A stretch of 64,000 bases of DNA from Halomonas sp. QHL1. GTDB lineage: Bacteria; Pseudomonadota; Gammaproteobacteria; Pseudomonadales; Halomonadaceae. A model generated the notes under the pieces. The model searched no databases. It was not told the DNA's origin and was given only the letters and a program-made list of their open reading frames with translations. Of this stretch, positions 1 to 7,006 are shown one piece after another. The translations under genes and the position numbers were made by a program. How positions within the stretch are numbered: the stretch's first letter is position 1; each line of letters starts with the position of its first letter. The DNA lies in assembly GCF_001882345.1 (NCBI RefSeq), contig NZ_MINL01000001.1, positions 2,835,357 through 2,899,356 on the forward strand. Reading direction: 5' to 3'.

Positions 1-40
1 CACCCTGGATGCAGCAGAAAAAGCCTTTGCAGTTATGTAA
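1..40 (+). CDS. 3' end of an unidentified gene (partial)
   Basis: An open frame enters from the left edge and stops at TAA (38-40). The visible C-terminal residues are TLDAAEKAFAVM. This is too short to assign a family. A perfect hairpin follows 30 bases later, which fits a real gene end. The frame is inferred only from the absence of earlier stops and its position. Confidence 0.35.
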   Translation, partial: TLDAAEKAFAVM

Positions 41-70
41 CGGCAAGTAACTAAAAGCCCGCTATACTGC

Positions 71-97
71 ATTAGCCGCTCACCTTGAGCGGCTAAT
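71..97. repeat. Perfect 12-bp inverted repeat (hairpin)
   Basis: ATTAGCCGCTCA (71-82) and its exact reverse complement (86-97) are separated by CCT. There is no T-tract on either side, so it is not a textbook intrinsic terminator. It lies between the partial upstream gene and the secreted-protein gene starting at 119, and could end the former or affect expression of the latter. Confidence 0.7.
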
Positions 98-118
98 GCT
101 TAGATGAGAGTTACACTC

Positions 119-481
119 ATGATACGACCAGCGGCTTGGCGATACGTGATCTGCGCGGCGGGGCTGCTAGCCTGCTTCCCGCTCGCTGCACAGACGCCTC
201 AGGAGCAGAACATGACCCAGATACATATCACCATGAGCGGTTCGCCGGGCGCAGAGTTTTCCGCCCACTGGCGGATTACCCATGAAGGTGAAACCACCGA
301 GCACGTTGAAGAGAGCGGTACAGTACCTGCTGAATACACCTTTACCGGTACAGAGCTTGAAGGCACAGTAAAGCTGTTAAGTGATGACGAGCGACTAGAG
401 GTGGGTATTCAAAAAGGCAGTAACCGTTCTACTTCGTCAACTCAGGGAGCGGGAGGAACATTGACAGTGTCAATTCGCTAA
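119..481 (+). CDS. Small secreted beta-rich protein next to the curli locus
   Basis: Function unknown. The 120-residue product has an N-terminal signal peptide (positive MIRPAAWRY, hydrophobic core about 10-20, likely cleavage after PLAAQ). The mature part of about 95 residues has alternating hydrophobic/polar stretches (TQIHITMSG, YTFTG, GTVKLL, GTLTVSIR) suggesting a beta sandwich. There is no cysteine in the mature part. A lipoprotein reading (LLAC) is possible but the box is poor. The start at 119 is preferred over an in-frame ATG at 104 because GAGAG (106-110) sits 8 bases upstream. It is convergent with csgA and shares its terminator. Size, secretion and position resemble the periplasmic curli inhibitors CsgC and CsgH, but no sequence homology is claimed. 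Confidence 0.6.
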   Translation: MIRPAAWRYVICAAGLLACFPLAAQTPQEQNMTQIHITMSGSPGAEFSAHWRITHEGETTEHVEESGTVPAEYTFTGTELEGTVKLLSDDERLEVGIQKGSNRSTSSTQGAGGTLTVSIR

Positions 482-482
482 C

Positions 483-507
483 AAAAAACCGCCCCTGAAA
501 GGGGCGG
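483..507 (-). terminator. Terminator of the csgBA transcript (bidirectional stem)
   Basis: A 7-bp G+C stem CCGCCCC/GGGGCGG (489-495/501-507) with loop TGAAA is followed, on the minus strand, by a run of six T. It lies just past the csgA stop codon and just past the stop of the convergent gene, so it can serve both. Confidence 0.85.
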
Positions 508-546
508 AATTTATGAGCATGCGATATTTATTTTGTATCGCTTTGC

Positions 547-1452
547 TTAGCGACCTTGGCTTACAGTATTAACGTTACCATTGCCATAAGTAGTGATAGT
601 TGAGTTATGGCTGTAACCAGCTTGAGTAACGTTATGTTCATTATTGGCACCAAAAGTTTTGATATAAGAATCATTACCAAAACCTGACTGCTCTACGTTA
701 CTAGTGTTGTTATATCCAATGGTAATAATCGTACTATCTAGGTAATTACCATTTTGGATAACACTATCATCGTTGTTACTACCAGACTGCTCTATCCACG
801 AGTCGTTGCTGAAACCGTTTTGTTCAACGTTAGCAAGGTTGTTGTAGCCACCAAAAAAGCCAGACTGTTGGATGCCAGATTGGTTATTCCAACCAGATTG
901 ATCTACGTTTGCTTCGTTACCAAATCCACTTTGATCAACCCACGAGTCATTACTGTAACCGTCTTGATCGACGCTGGCAGTATTGTAAGAACCACGTTGT
1001 TCAATCACAGAATCGTTAAACTTGCCATCTTGAACCACAACGGCTTCGTTGCCAGTTCCCCAGCTTTGTTTTACATATGAATCATTCTTCTTGCCATCTT
1101 GGGTAACGTAGGCACCATTATCACTACTTGTTTGATAAATACCCGAAACGTTATAAGCCCCTAGCTGGTCAACAACGGCTTCGTTACCATTAGCAGTTTG
1201 TTCGATATTTGAGTCGTTTCGGCCAGGCGCATAAGTTGAATAACCAGCAACATCATCTTGAGTGACATAAGCACTATTGCCGTTCCCTTCTTGAAGAATT
1301 CGGGATTTTTGTGTTCCCCACTGGGTAACACTGGTAGTGTTATCGCTACCGTATTGGTAGGTAGAGGAGTCACTACCAGCTGTCTGAGCAAAAGCAGCAG
1401 TGCTCATAGCGAAGGCAACGGCGGCAGCGATAGTGGTGATTTGAGTTTTCAT
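547..1452 (-). CDS. csgA: Major curlin subunit CsgA, expanded repeat form
   Basis: Structural subunit of curli, an extracellular functional amyloid of the biofilm matrix. The 301-residue product starts with a signal peptide ending ...STAAFAQ. The rest is a run of about 22-23 short curlin units of pattern N-x-S/A-x-V/I-x-Q-x-G (for example NGNEAVVDQLG, YSNDSWVDQSG, FGNDSYIKTFG), each about 11 residues. The E. coli CsgA is about half this length with five 22-residue repeats. Several units carry insertions (DDVAGYSTYAPGRND; GFFGGYNN) and the last third has Gln-lacking units (NYLDSTIITIG, YSHNSTITTYG). AAGGGG lies 8 bases before ATG. It is probably cotranscribed with csgB and needs CsgG/E/F for export. 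Confidence 0.93.
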   Translation of the reverse strand: MKTQITTIAAAVAFAMSTAAFAQTAGSDSSTYQYGSDNTTSVTQWGTQKSRILQEGNGNSAYVTQDDVAGYSTYAPGRNDSNIEQTANGNEAVVDQLGAYNVSGIYQTSSDNGAYVTQDGKKNDSYVKQSWGTGNEAVVVQDGKFNDSVIEQRGSYNTASVDQDGYSNDSWVDQSGFGNEANVDQSGWNNQSGIQQSGFFGGYNNLANVEQNGFSNDSWIEQSGSNNDDSVIQNGNYLDSTIITIGYNNTSNVEQSGFGNDSYIKTFGANNEHNVTQAGYSHNSTITTYGNGNVNTVSQGR

Positions 1453-1504
1453 GGTGTTTCCCCTTGATGCTTGCTTTAGTTATTACTGAGTCAACGGTTG
1501 TTGC

Positions 1505-2005
1505 TCAGTAGGTTTCGACGGTGACTGGACGTGCATTGCTTGAAAACGCTTGTTGTTCAACACTAATGACACGGTAGCCACTCCCCGATTGTGAAATCTG
1601 TACATCACTCCGGTTGCCAAGTTGGCGCACATAAGAATTTAGTTGTCTTGATGCGCTTCCTGACTGAGTAATATCCGCTTTATGATTTCTACCTATTTGA
1701 GAGATATTACTTACGTTATTACCGCCTATTTGAGTTACCGTCGCCGTGTTGTAATTTCCTAACTGATAAATGCTAGAAAAGTTTCCGGCTTGGTAACTAG
1801 CTGATTGCGAAACATTGGTACGGTTATTGTTACCAATCTGCGCAATAATGCTGTAGTTGCCTTGATGTTGTTGGGCAGCAGCTTGCTTAGAGAACTGCTC
1901 AACACGGTTACTGTCCGCATTGATTGTCAAAGAAACTGAAAGGGTTGCCGTCAACAGTGCAGCCATTAGGGCAGATCGTTTGGTTGCGGTAATATTCAGC
2001 TTCAT
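1505..2005 (-). CDS. csgB: Minor curlin (nucleator) CsgB
   Basis: Nucleates CsgA polymerisation at the outer membrane. The 166-residue product has a signal peptide (KRSALMAALLTATLSVSL) and about five to six curlin units (YSIIAQIGNNN, FSSIYQLGNYN, VSNISQIGRNH, VQISQSG). Its C-terminus is less regular (VISVEQQAF...), as expected of the nucleator. The start at 2005 (MKLNITATKRSA) is preferred over the longer frame from 2065 because GAGGGA precedes it and the signal peptide then begins properly. It lies 52 bp upstream of csgA on the same strand, so a csgBA operon is likely. Confidence 0.88.
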   Translation of the reverse strand: MKLNITATKRSALMAALLTATLSVSLTINADSNRVEQFSKQAAAQQHQGNYSIIAQIGNNNRTNVSQSASYQAGNFSSIYQLGNYNTATVTQIGGNNVSNISQIGRNHKADITQSGSASRQLNSYVRQLGNRSDVQISQSGSGYRVISVEQQAFSSNARPVTVETY

Positions 2006-2115
2006 ATTATTTCCCTCTGAAACAATTTGTATCGATTTGTATTTCTTGTGTTGAGTTTGGATCATTTTGAAATTTACGCTATCGAACCTTTTATTATTTT
2101 AGTTATGTATTTGTT

Positions 2116-2151
2116 AATAATTTTATAATTAAAAATTATTAGATTTCTAAT
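2116..2151. promoter_or_regulatory. A+T-rich palindromes upstream of csgBA
   Basis: The csgG-csgB gap (2006-2300) is strongly A+T-rich. It holds an inverted repeat AATAATTTT/AAAATTATT (2116-2124/2132-2140) and an overlapping palindrome ATTAGA-TT-TCTAAT (2138-2151), about 110 bp upstream of the csgB start. The csgBA promoter must lie in this gap because a terminator separates it from csgG. These palindromes are candidate regulator sites, for example for CsgD; binding is inferred only. Confidence 0.4.
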
Positions 2152-2171
2152 CAAAATAATATAAAAATAGT

Positions 2172-2203
2172 AAAAAAACGGCTATGCATACCGCATAGCC
2201 GTT
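2172..2203 (-). terminator. Terminator after csgDEFG
   Basis: An 11-bp stem AACGGCTATGC/GCATAGCCGTT (2177-2187/2193-2203) has loop ATACC. On the minus strand it is followed by seven T. It lies about 100 bp past the csgG stop, and splits the locus into a csgDEFG and a csgBA transcription unit. Confidence 0.9.
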
Positions 2204-2300
2204 GATCATTGATGTTTTTTGTTCTGAGTTTTTTATAAGGTTGTAAATGAAATTTTGTTACAAAAGCCGTTTTGTGTTTCTAAAGTTAGTTTTAAATTGA

Positions 2301-3131
2301 TTAAAGCAAAGGGATTGGTGCATCTAGGTAATCTGACAAAATAGTGTCTTGAAAATTAACACCATTAGAGAGATTCCAAAGGTTATTCTCTACACCACGG
2401 GCCACCAAATGTATAACTGCTGACTCAATGGCTGACATCACGGCAAGTTGTACTGGTTCATTGGTGGTAAGACCTACTTCAGCCTCTAACAAACGTCGAA
2501 AATCGATAAACCGATAAACACCTGCTCGCATCTCTTTAGAGTAAATCGTTTTGGTCGTGGTGACGTTAGCTAGTACCTCGCCGGTTGATATTTCAACCGC
2601 GCGTAGATTAACCGTTACTTGGTCCACCTGGTATTGTCCTGAAGCGCCAATACCAAAGTACTCTGCCCCAGCACCCCCGGTACGTACGTTGGACTCGTAG
2701 GCAATAATGCCACCTTCAAGCATCACCGAGGCAGCACGAAGTGAAGGCAATGTATCTGGTTGACCAAAGCGTTCGAACTCGGCACGAATAATGCGCCTCT
2801 CGGTAAGTAAGTTCTGTAAACCAACACGCTCAAGCGGTATAAACCAGCCGGAATCCGCCAGTGCTCCGGTGAGCATTGCTGCAGCTCCCTGCGTTACGGC
2901 GGTCGAAAAAGTACTGGCCGGTGCAGGGCGGTACTGGCCCGTTTGATCCCGGAAGTCATAAACAGAGACAAAAATTCGCCCTGAGGGTGGTGGTAGAGAG
3001 ACTAAGTCTTGATAAGTTGCCCCACGCGGGGTCAATGTCGCTTCTGCACCTTCTAAATTCTCTGAAGTTGCGACCATACCAGCACAGCCGCTTAGTACAC
3101 TAACCATGAGTAGTGTAGCGATGATTTTCAT
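2301..3131 (-). CDS. csgG: Curli secretion channel lipoprotein CsgG
   Basis: Forms the nonameric outer-membrane pore through which unfolded CsgA and CsgB are exported. The 276-residue product (E. coli 277) has a lipoprotein signal with lipobox LSGC (Cys16). The core PASTFSTAVTQGAAAML and the run GWFIPLERVGLQNLLTERR are hallmark CsgG sequences. The start at 3131 (MKIIATLLMV) has GGGGAT upstream and restores the usual length; the longer frame starts at 3158. In E. coli the constriction ring uses Tyr51, Asn55 and Phe56 of the mature protein (YPASNF). Here the aligned residues are Ala, Thr and Phe (APASTF), so two of three ring residues differ. It is last in the csgDEFG unit. Confidence 0.93.
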   Translation of the reverse strand: MKIIATLLMVSVLSGCAGMVATSENLEGAEATLTPRGATYQDLVSLPPPSGRIFVSVYDFRDQTGQYRPAPASTFSTAVTQGAAAMLTGALADSGWFIPLERVGLQNLLTERRIIRAEFERFGQPDTLPSLRAASVMLEGGIIAYESNVRTGGAGAEYFGIGASGQYQVDQVTVNLRAVEISTGEVLANVTTTKTIYSKEMRAGVYRFIDFRRLLEAEVGLTTNEPVQLAVMSAIESAVIHLVARGVENNLWNLSNGVNFQDTILSDYLDAPIPLL

Positions 3132-3215
3132 AATGATCCCCTGAATTGCATGTAGCATTAAGTAGGCTTTTGGCAGCCTTGTTAGTTTTTCTTAGTTAGT
3201 AGAGCAGATAAGACA

Positions 3216-3647
3216 TCAAGGGTTGAACAGCAAACCACCTACGCTAATGTTGGTAACATCACCGGTGGCTTTATCGATTACTTCTACTATGAGCTGCCCC
3301 CCTTCATTGCGAACCACGACGCTAAAGTCCCCGCTGTCAAACGACCCTGTACCATTGTCTACTCCGCCTACATCATTGATTAGATCCGATATAAATCGGC
3401 TCTCAAGGCTTTGGATAAGCCGTTCGGTTGGGGAGAGCGGTTCAAAATCTTCGATGTTCGGGTCTGTGGTGGTGTCTTGCGCCTGGGCTTTACCCAGTAA
3501 ATAGCTACCCATAAAGGGGTCGCCGCCAAACGAAGGGTTGATCGGTGTATAGATCAGCTCCCCTGCGCTTGCTTGCAGGGTCAGCGCACTTGCCAAGATG
3601 GTGGTTGCCAGAACACTAACAGCTGTTGTTTTAAATATGTTTTTCAT
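3216..3647 (-). CDS. csgF: Curli assembly factor CsgF
   Basis: Extracellular partner of CsgG that couples export to CsgB-dependent nucleation. The 143-residue product has a signal peptide ending ...LQASA. The mature N-terminus GELIYTPINPSFGGDP matches the conserved CsgF region that inserts into the CsgG pore (NPxFGGxP), followed by the AQAQ motif and a beta-rich C-terminus (VEVIDKATGDVTNISV). Its ATG overlaps the csgE stop by one base (TAATG), indicating translational coupling. An 84-bp gap separates it from csgG. Confidence 0.92.
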   Translation of the reverse strand: MKNIFKTTAVSVLATTILASALTLQASAGELIYTPINPSFGGDPFMGSYLLGKAQAQDTTTDPNIEDFEPLSPTERLIQSLESRFISDLINDVGGVDNGTGSFDSGDFSVVVRNEGGQLIVEVIDKATGDVTNISVGGLLFNP

Positions 3648-4165
3648 TAGCGTAGCTCCTCTTTTCCAAGGTCTTTGTCTGAGTTAAGTACTGAAGCCAG
3701 TTGTTGCCGCAGTAATGCTTCTTCGACGGTCTGCACGGCTTCCCCGGCGGCCCGGTCAGCTTCGCTGATCCTAGGGGAGAGCTGTGTACGAAAATACATA
3801 CGGTTGCCTTCCATCACCCATATTTGGCTACCCCAGCGCGCATCAGGCCGCTCATTAATTGTGATGGTGGCATTGCCGATAATTAGGTTATCCAGTGCCC
3901 GTTGGCTAAAGGCGCGATAGAAGGTTTTACCGGCCATAGTGATCGTTCGATCTACCAGCACGCCGGTCAGCTCACTTCCCCCGTTAGTGTTGCCTTGCAC
4001 TTCAGGTCCATCGGGACTAGAGAGCTGATTAATAGCGTCAATCGCTTCTTGTTCGTTGGTGGGCAACGCATCCGTTGGCTCATTTGCCACTGCCACTACT
4101 AAAGATGACATGACCCATATCGCCAGGATGAGAAAGCCGCTTGATAGACGGTGTATTGATGACAT
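3647..4165 (-). CDS. csgE: Curli secretion specificity factor CsgE
   Basis: Periplasmic adaptor that caps CsgG and selects curlin substrates. The 172-residue product has a hydrophobic signal peptide (GFLILAIWVMSSLVVAVA). The C-terminal domain carries typical CsgE sequences TFYRAFSQ, ITINERPDARWGS and QTVEEALLRQQL. E. coli CsgE is 129 residues; the excess is a linker of about 45 residues rich in N/E/S/G between the signal peptide and the domain. The open frame extends upstream to 4450 inside csgD, but the start at 4165 is chosen because it begins the signal peptide and clears csgD by 25 bp. Confidence 0.9.
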   Translation of the reverse strand: MSSIHRLSSGFLILAIWVMSSLVVAVANEPTDALPTNEQEAIDAINQLSSPDGPEVQGNTNGGSELTGVLVDRTITMAGKTFYRAFSQRALDNLIIGNATITINERPDARWGSQIWVMEGNRMYFRTQLSPRISEADRAAGEAVQTVEEALLRQQLASVLNSDKDLGKEELR

Positions 4166-4190
4166 AAAAGTTACCCTTACCCCTTCTCTA

Positions 4191-4889
4191 TTAGCGGGGA
4201 CGATGCCGCTGTAGGCTGCGCGCGGTTTCAATATTGGGCAGAATCGGACCCAAATTTTGATGAATCCAATTGAGCGCTTGGATACGGTTGTGAACGTTAA
4301 TTTTGCGGAAAATGTTGTAAAGATGTGACTTAACGGTGTGCTCACTAACAAACAGCTTCTCGGCAATTTGTTGATTGGAGGAACCTGCGCTAAGCAGGGA
4401 AATAATCTCCATTTCCCGGTTAGTGAGTCCGCAGGCTGGGCGGAAGGCATTGCTTTGGTATTTTCGATAAAACAGGATCAACCGCGCCATTAAATCCCGC
4501 GACATCCACAGCTCCCCTTCAAGCAGCGCGTGTATGCCTTTACAGATCACCTCAAGGCTTTCGTTGCGATAAAAAACGCCTTTTAGCTGAGCGCATGACA
4601 GTGCTTCAAGCGCGTGATCCATATCGTGAATGTTGAAGGCGGCTAGAGGCGTTTTAGTTAACGCATCAGGTAACTTATCTTGCCACTCCGGCAGTGCATC
4701 AACGCCGATATGGTCGCTATCAATTAGAATCAACATGTTGCCCGAAGCGGAAATAGGTAACGCCGCGTGGGGAGAATGGATACTAATTTGACAGCCGGTG
4801 TGCTTGTTCAAGTATTCAGCGAACAGCTGAGCTTGGGGACTTCTTTCGGTAACGACATATACCGTACCGGTGGACTTTTCCTGCGACAT
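4191..4889 (-). CDS. csgD: CsgD-type LuxR-family transcriptional activator
   Basis: Likely master activator of csgBA and other matrix genes. The 232-residue product has an N-terminal receiver-like domain (about 8-125) without a complete acidic phosphorylation pocket, then a LuxR/FixJ helix-turn-helix (about 155-215: LTNREMEIISLLSAG, then SNQQIAEKLFVSEHTVKSHL and NIFRKINVHNR). GAGGGC precedes the ATG. It is first in the csgDEFG unit. In E. coli csgD is read divergently from csgBA; here all curli genes share one strand. The 284-bp A+T-rich upstream gap is the likely control region. Confidence 0.88.
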   Translation of the reverse strand: MSQEKSTGTVYVVTERSPQAQLFAEYLNKHTGCQISIHSPHAALPISASGNMLILIDSDHIGVDALPEWQDKLPDALTKTPLAAFNIHDMDHALEALSCAQLKGVFYRNESLEVICKGIHALLEGELWMSRDLMARLILFYRKYQSNAFRPACGLTNREMEIISLLSAGSSNQQIAEKLFVSEHTVKSHLYNIFRKINVHNRIQALNWIHQNLGPILPNIETARSLQRHRPR

Positions 4890-5021
4890 TGGGTAGCCCT
4901 CGTGGAAAGAAAGAGTGAGCAGGTAACCTTTGAAGTGTTGACCATAAGGTGCGCTTCGTAAAGTTTTGTTATTAAAAATGTGGTAAAAATATTCTATATA
5001 AGTCGATAATATTTTCGAACA

Positions 5022-5047
5022 ATTGTTTTTATTCCTTTAAAAACAAT
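5022..5047. promoter_or_regulatory. Perfect A+T inverted repeat in the csgD-rdgB gap
   Basis: ATTGTTTTTA (5022-5031) and its exact complement TAAAAACAAT (5038-5047) flank TTCCTT. It lies 133 bp upstream of csgD and 127 bp upstream of rdgB in divergent intergenic DNA. It lacks a G+C-rich stem, so it is better read as a possible protein-binding operator than as a terminator. Confidence 0.45.
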
Positions 5048-5173
5048 ATTTAATGTTTAAATTAGCAAGTAATTGAACAGGTGTTTTTTTAGATACGTTT
5101 GGTAACATTATGATGGCTGTTGATACGATCAATGAGCGCGTAAACTGATGTTCTACTGTTTGGAGTGCGTACC

Positions 5174-5782
5174 ATGGCCGCCGTCAATACCCTTGTTCTT
5201 GCCAGTGGCAATGCAGGAAAATTAAGAGAATTCAATCAATTACTTTCACCTTTGGGGTTCGATATTCGCCCTCAAGCGGATTTTGGCGTCACGGATGTGG
5301 AAGAGACGGGGCTTACCTTTGTCGAAAATGCACTGTTAAAAGCGCGTGAAGCGAGCCTTATAAGCGGATTACCCGCATTAGCTGATGATTCCGGGCTTGA
5401 AGTAGACGCACTGAACGGTGCGCCTGGTATCTATTCAGCCCGCTATGGCGGTGAACCCAGAAGTGATGAGAAAAATAATCAAACGTTGTTAGCTGCGCTA
5501 AGTGCCTTTGCGGAAGGCCAACGAAGCGCACGCTACTGGTGTGTGCTTGTCTATTTGCGCCACCCGAAAGATCCGGTGCCGGTCATCGTGCAACGCAGTT
5601 GGGAAGGCGAGATTCTTGCTCATCCCCGGGGGAAGGAAGGCTTCGGCTACGACCCGCTTTTCTGGTTACCCGACCAGGGCATGAGCGTTGCCGAGCTGCC
5701 CAGTGAAAGTAAAAATCGCCTTAGTCACCGTGGTCGCGCGCTGCAAGGGTTGGTGGAGTTATTGAAGGTGGCGCATGGCTGA
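5174..5782 (+). CDS. rdgB: dITP/XTP pyrophosphatase RdgB
   Basis: Cytosolic house-cleaning enzyme that hydrolyses dITP, ITP and XTP to monophosphates and so keeps deaminated purines out of DNA. The 202-residue product shows the family signatures: LVLASGNAGKLREF near the N-terminus, ADDSGLEVDALNGAPGIYSARYGG region, GFGYDPLFW and SHRGRAL. ATG at 5174 follows GGAG by 8 bases; a GTG at 5165 overlaps that ribosome site and is unlikely. It overlaps hemW by 8 bp, so the two are probably cotranscribed. Confidence 0.93.
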   Translation: MAAVNTLVLASGNAGKLREFNQLLSPLGFDIRPQADFGVTDVEETGLTFVENALLKAREASLISGLPALADDSGLEVDALNGAPGIYSARYGGEPRSDEKNNQTLLAALSAFAEGQRSARYWCVLVYLRHPKDPVPVIVQRSWEGEILAHPRGKEGFGYDPLFWLPDQGMSVAELPSESKNRLSHRGRALQGLVELLKVAHG

Positions 5783-6959
5783 TACGCTGCCGCCACTATC
5801 TCTTTATATCCACACACCTTGGTGTGTCCGTAAATGTCCGTACTGTGATTTCAATTCTCATGAGCCGGGGACGCACGGTTTTACACCACGGGATTTGCCC
5901 GAAGTCGCCTATCTAAAGGCGCTGTTACAAGATCTGGATAGCGATCTTGTCCTAGCGGCTGGACGCGAAATTCAGACCATTTTTATTGGCGGTGGGACAC
6001 CCAGCCTGCTGTCACCTGCGTTTTATGACCGTTTATTGAAAGAGATCGAAGCCCGTTTACCCTTCGCTAATGATATCGAGGTTACCTTGGAGGCGAATCC
6101 AGGTACCACCGAGCAAGAGCGTTTCATTGGTTACCGGAAAGCAGGTATAAATCGCCTCTCGCTGGGTATTCAAAGTTTTCAGCCCGATCAACTGCATGCT
6201 CTGGGGCGTATACATAGCGGTGACGAAGCGATCACGGCGGTAGCACAGGCGCGCCAGGCAGGCTTTACCAACATTAATATTGACCTTATGCACGGTTTGC
6301 CTGACCAAACGCCCCAGTTGGCGATGGATGATATTGCCCAAGCGCTGGCATTGGCACCTGATCATCTCTCTTGGTATCAATTGACCCTTGAGCCGAATAC
6401 AGCCTTTCACTCTCACCCTCCGGTGTTACCAGAGGAAGAGGCGCTTTGGGATATTCAGGACAAGGGGCATCAGCTTTTGGAACAGGCGGGTTTTAAGCGC
6501 TACGAGATTTCGGCTTACGCAAGCGCTGATCACCAAAGTCGCCATAACCTTAACTACTGGCAGTTTGGTGACTATCTTGGAATTGGCGCTGGAGCCCACG
6601 GCAAGCTTAGCCATATTGATCAAAATGGGGAGTGGCGCATTGAGCGACGCTGGAAAACCCGTCAGCCGGACGCTTATTTAAAGCGCACGGATGATCTGCG
6701 TGGTTTTATCGCCGGGAAGCAGCCAATAAAAGCGGATGAGCTGCCGTTGGAGTTTGCCATGAACGCTCTACGGCTTACTGACGGGGTTGCGTTGGATACG
6801 TGGAGGGCCAACACTGGGCAGGCTGCTGCAATGTTACTCACGCGTTTACAATCCGCGGAGAAAAAAGGACTTTTGATGCAAATGCCTGAAAAGCTGCGTG
6901 CATCGCCTCAAGGTCTATTATTCTTGAACGAGTTGCTAGCCTTGATCAGTGATGATTGA
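5775..6959 (+). CDS. hemW: Radical SAM heme chaperone HemW
   Basis: Formerly called HemN-like coproporphyrinogen oxidase; HemW proteins bind heme and deliver it to respiratory enzymes. The 394-residue product has the radical-SAM cluster motif C17-x3-C21-x2-C24 (CVRKCPYC), followed by the glycine motif IGGGTPSLL and EANPGT. The HemN C-terminal domain follows (LGIGAGAHGK). The Cys after CPYCDF that marks true HemN is not present (DFNSH), which favours HemW. Its start overlaps the rdgB end. Confidence 0.92.
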   Translation: MADTLPPLSLYIHTPWCVRKCPYCDFNSHEPGTHGFTPRDLPEVAYLKALLQDLDSDLVLAAGREIQTIFIGGGTPSLLSPAFYDRLLKEIEARLPFANDIEVTLEANPGTTEQERFIGYRKAGINRLSLGIQSFQPDQLHALGRIHSGDEAITAVAQARQAGFTNINIDLMHGLPDQTPQLAMDDIAQALALAPDHLSWYQLTLEPNTAFHSHPPVLPEEEALWDIQDKGHQLLEQAGFKRYEISAYASADHQSRHNLNYWQFGDYLGIGAGAHGKLSHIDQNGEWRIERRWKTRQPDAYLKRTDDLRGFIAGKQPIKADELPLEFAMNALRLTDGVALDTWRANTGQAAAMLLTRLQSAEKKGLLMQMPEKLRASPQGLLFLNELLALISDD

Positions 6960-7006
6960 TTAGCGATGAATTAAAAGATATCTCAAACACAAACAAGGAG
7001 TGAGTG

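Noticed and set aside
547..1452. Regularly spaced repeats resembling a CRISPR or satellite array
   Set aside because: The periodicity is about 33 bp and in frame, and it encodes degenerate curlin units. The DNA repeats are not identical and there are no unique spacers.
3647..4450. Extended CsgE of 267 residues starting inside csgD
   Set aside because: The extra N-terminal 95 residues are a frame-shifted reading of csgD and would bury the CsgE signal peptide.
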